Assembly (NCBI RefSeq): GCF_030408595.1
Contig: NZ_CP047080.1
Location: forward strand, 299,831 to 363,830
Source: Corynebacterium canis
GTDB taxonomy: Bacteria; Actinomycetota; Actinomycetes; Mycobacteriales; Mycobacteriaceae
Length of the DNA stretch: 64,000 nucleotides
Direction: 5' to 3'
A program made the translations under genes and the position numbers. Shown here piece after piece: positions 62,120 through 64,000 of the stretch. Each line of letters starts with the position of its first letter. The stretch's first letter is position 1. The notes below the pieces were generated by a model, which was not told the origin of the DNA, ran no database searches, and worked only from the letters and a program-made list of their open reading frames with translations.

Positions 62120-63082
62120 ATGCTGCCCAAATCCAGAATTGTCTCAGCGCTTCTCGTCGGCCTTGGCGTTGCCCTGCTCATTCTCGGGCTGGGCGGGCCG
62201 CAGTGGCTGGTTCCTGAGGGGCGACTGCCGCTGGATTTCCCGGCCACCACGCTCACATTGCGGGACGCGAAAGCCACGGTGCCGGACCCCAAGGAGGAGC
62301 AGGCGGTGGAGGCCGCGGTGGTGAAGCAGATTCACGTGGGGCTTATGGAACCTTCAGACGAAACTTCGGTAACCGTGCGCGTGGGAACCACACTCTTGCG
62401 CGATAGCAAGTCTGCGGATAATGAGCGTTTGATCGGTGCGGAAGTGTGGAGCTATCGCATGGATCGTGATACGGGCGCCGCCGTCGGTGACGCGGTGGTG
62501 GCATTCTCCCCGGCGGACCCGGTGGCGCACATGCCGCTGGAGGGGGTGTGGGTGAAGTTTCCTACCTCCTCCGAGGTGAAAGTATTTGATCCCACGCTGC
62601 GCAAGGGCTTCGTTGCTAAAGAGGGTGAGCCCACCGAGGTGTTCGGTAGGCCGGCGCGGGTGTTTGTGCAGCATGTGCCCCCAACAAAGGTGGGTGAGGA
62701 TCCCGCACTAGAGTTCCCCGAAGAGGATGGATCGGTCACGCCGTTGTTCTTTTACCACAAAGCCGAACGAAAATATATGGTTGACCAAGTCACTGGAGTC
62801 GTGTTGGATGTGCACGAAAGCATTCATGATTTCTATGGCACGGAAGACGGTGAAGAACGTCAGGCGGTTTTGAAGTTTGAAGGGCAGGGCACGGAGGATT
62901 CGGTGCGGGCTCTGGTCGAGGCGGTGGATTCGGTGTCGGACGGCTCTGGGATCCGCATGGCGCTCTATGGGGCGACGGCCCTCGGCGGAATGATGGCCAT
63001 TGTTGGATTGGTTGGAGTGTTCGGTTTATGGGATCCGCGGGAGGTCAAGCCGCGGCGGATGCGGCATCGGTTGCGTTCCTAA
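62120..63082 (+). CDS. DUF3068-family membrane protein
   Basis: The protein (320 residues from ATG 62120; ATGs at 62111 and 62090 are alternatives) has an N-terminal helix (IVSALLVGLGVALLILGLGG), a large extracytoplasmic domain and a C-terminal helix (ALGGMMAIVGLVGVFGLW) with a basic tail. This two-helix layout and motifs such as YMVDQVTGVVLDVHE match DUF3068, sometimes called PorA-like in mycolata. Starting at 62120 puts the signal anchor directly after a short basic N terminus. Confidence 0.8.
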   Translation: MLPKSRIVSALLVGLGVALLILGLGGPQWLVPEGRLPLDFPATTLTLRDAKATVPDPKEEQAVEAAVVKQIHVGLMEPSDETSVTVRVGTTLLRDSKSADNERLIGAEVWSYRMDRDTGAAVGDAVVAFSPADPVAHMPLEGVWVKFPTSSEVKVFDPTLRKGFVAKEGEPTEVFGRPARVFVQHVPPTKVGEDPALEFPEEDGSVTPLFFYHKAERKYMVDQVTGVVLDVHESIHDFYGTEDGEERQAVLKFEGQGTEDSVRALVEAVDSVSDGSGIRMALYGATALGGMMAIVGLVGVFGLWDPREVKPRRMRHRLRS

Positions 63083-63356
63083 CCTGACGGTCTGCTAAGT
63101 TCACCCCACCCCGTTACCTTTACATCTACTGTGGTTTGGTATAAGCTGTTTCGTTGCGCTGGAATCCGTGTCCACGTATTGTGTCAGACCTTGATCATAT
63201 GGGCGAAAAAACCCGACTTGACAAGGTCCTTTAGCGCTATCCGCGGCACGTTGGTTCCTGAAGCAGACCGAATGCTCAATAAATCAGCGGTCGGCGGCGG
63301 CCTTACCCACTTGAAGGGGCGTCGTTTGTCCGCGTGAGGTGCTGGAAGGACGCATC
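63083..63356 (+). promoter_or_regulatory. rpoB upstream leader with candidate promoter
   Basis: No gene is supported in these 274 nt. A candidate promoter is TTTACA (63119-63124) with TATAAG (63140-63145), spacer 15 bp, which is short. TTGACA (63218-63223) is a second possible -35 but lacks a good -10. GGAAGGA (63345-63351 region) serves the rpoB TTG. Confidence 0.4.
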
Positions 63357-64000
63357 TTGGCAGTCTCCCGCCAGACCAAGTCAGTGGCCGAAATCCCCGG
63401 AGCTCCGCAGCGATACTCGTTCGCGAAAATCACGGAGCCGATCGAGGTTCCGGGTTTACTCGACCTACAACTGGAGTCTTTTGCATGGCTCATTGGCACG
63501 CCTGAATGGCGTGAGCGTATGAAGGCCGAAGCGGCCGAGGGTACGCGGGTCACCAGCGGCCTTGAGGATATCCTCGAGGAGCTGTCCCCGATTCAGGATT
63601 ATTCCGGAAAAATGTCGCTCTCACTCTCGGAGCCCCGCTTCGAGGATGTGAAGAACTCTATCGATGAGTGCAAAGAAAAAGACATCAACTATTCAGCTCC
63701 GCTGTACGTGACCGCGGAGTTTGTGAACAACGAAACGGGTGAAATTAAGTCCCAGACCGTGTTTATCGGCGATTTCCCGATGATGACGGAGAAGGGCACC
63801 TTTATTGTGAACGGCACCGAGCGTGTCGTTGTTTCTCAGCTCGTGCGTTCCCCGGGCGTGTATTTCGATCAGTCGATCGATAAGTCCACGGAGCGTCCGC
63901 TGCACTCCGTCAAGGTCATCCCCTCCCGTGGTGCCTGGCTGGAGTTCGATGTGGATAAGCGCGATACGGTCGGTGTGCGCATCGACCGGAAGCGCCGCCA
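63357..64000 (+). CDS. rpoB: DNA-directed RNA polymerase subunit beta (partial, 5' end)
   Basis: The first 214 codons read [20 protein letters not shown], then [20 protein letters not shown] and [19 protein letters not shown], standard actinobacterial RpoB. TTG 63357 is the start because GGAAGGA lies 6 nt upstream and the family N terminus begins there. The gene runs off the window end. The rifampicin-resistance region is not included. Confidence 0.96.
   Translation, partial: MAVSRQTKSVAEIPGAPQRYSFAKITEPIEVPGLLDLQLESFAWLIGTPEWRERMKAEAAEGTRVTSGLEDILEELSPIQDYSGKMSLSLSEPRFEDVKNSIDECKEKDINYSAPLYVTAEFVNNETGEIKSQTVFIGDFPMMTEKGTFIVNGTERVVVSQLVRSPGVYFDQSIDKSTERPLHSVKVIPSRGAWLEFDVDKRDTVGVRIDRKRR

Overview
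The window comes from a mycolic-acid actinobacterium, most likely a Corynebacterium with moderately high GC. The evidence is the gene order (hemL, a histidine phosphatase, the cytochrome c maturation set, the menaquinone genes, an MgtA-type mannosyltransferase, hepS, secE-nusG-rplK-rplA, rplJ-rplL, rpoB), the presence of DUF3068 and DUF5979 proteins, and frequent GTG/TTG and leaderless starts. I cannot name the species from sequence alone.

Layout. 1-5242: end of hemL, then a tightly packed operon for System II cytochrome c maturation (TlpA-like thioredoxin lipoprotein, CcdA, ResB, CcsB) and a voltage-gated-type ion channel. 5239-8994: a small ribbon-helix-helix protein, dTDP-sugar genes rmlB, rmlC and rmlA (no rmlD in view), an ArsR regulator and two small membrane proteins. 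8980-25637: menaquinone biosynthesis (menA, menE, menB, menC, menD, menG, a MenJ-type reductase and a long-chain polyprenyl diphosphate synthase), interspersed with glycosyltransferases, an AEC transporter and an alpha/beta hydrolase. Between menG and menJ lies an array of dyad repeats carrying an IS481-family element. 25722-30798: tRNA-Tyr, a phosphatidylcholine synthase, a hypothetical membrane protein, tRNA-Thr/Met/Trp, secE, nusG, rplK and rplA.

30799-60259 separates rplKA from rplJL and is the accessory part. It holds two giant wall-anchored adhesin genes. The first is broken twice: a nine-G tract puts its signal peptide out of frame, and an IS5-family element with a TTA target duplication splits it. 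Removing the element plus one TTA restores the reading frame exactly. The second adhesin (2188 aa) is intact. Then come acyl-CoA metabolism genes (thiolase, 3-hydroxyisobutyryl-CoA hydrolase, enoyl-CoA hydratase, acyl-CoA synthetase, acyl-CoA dehydrogenase, SDR dehydrogenase, TetR regulator), an HNH/13E12-type protein, an IS3-family element inserted into one of two copies of a palindromic MITE-like repeat, and an AcuC deacetylase next to a type II protein acetyltransferase.

60260-64000: rplJ with an attenuator-like leader, rplL, a Ser/Thr-rich lipoprotein, a DUF3068 protein and the start of rpoB.

The most unusual features are the doubly switched adhesin gene, the regular alternating 45-bp dyad array, and the three insertion sequences whose exact borders can be read from empty-site comparisons inside the same window.
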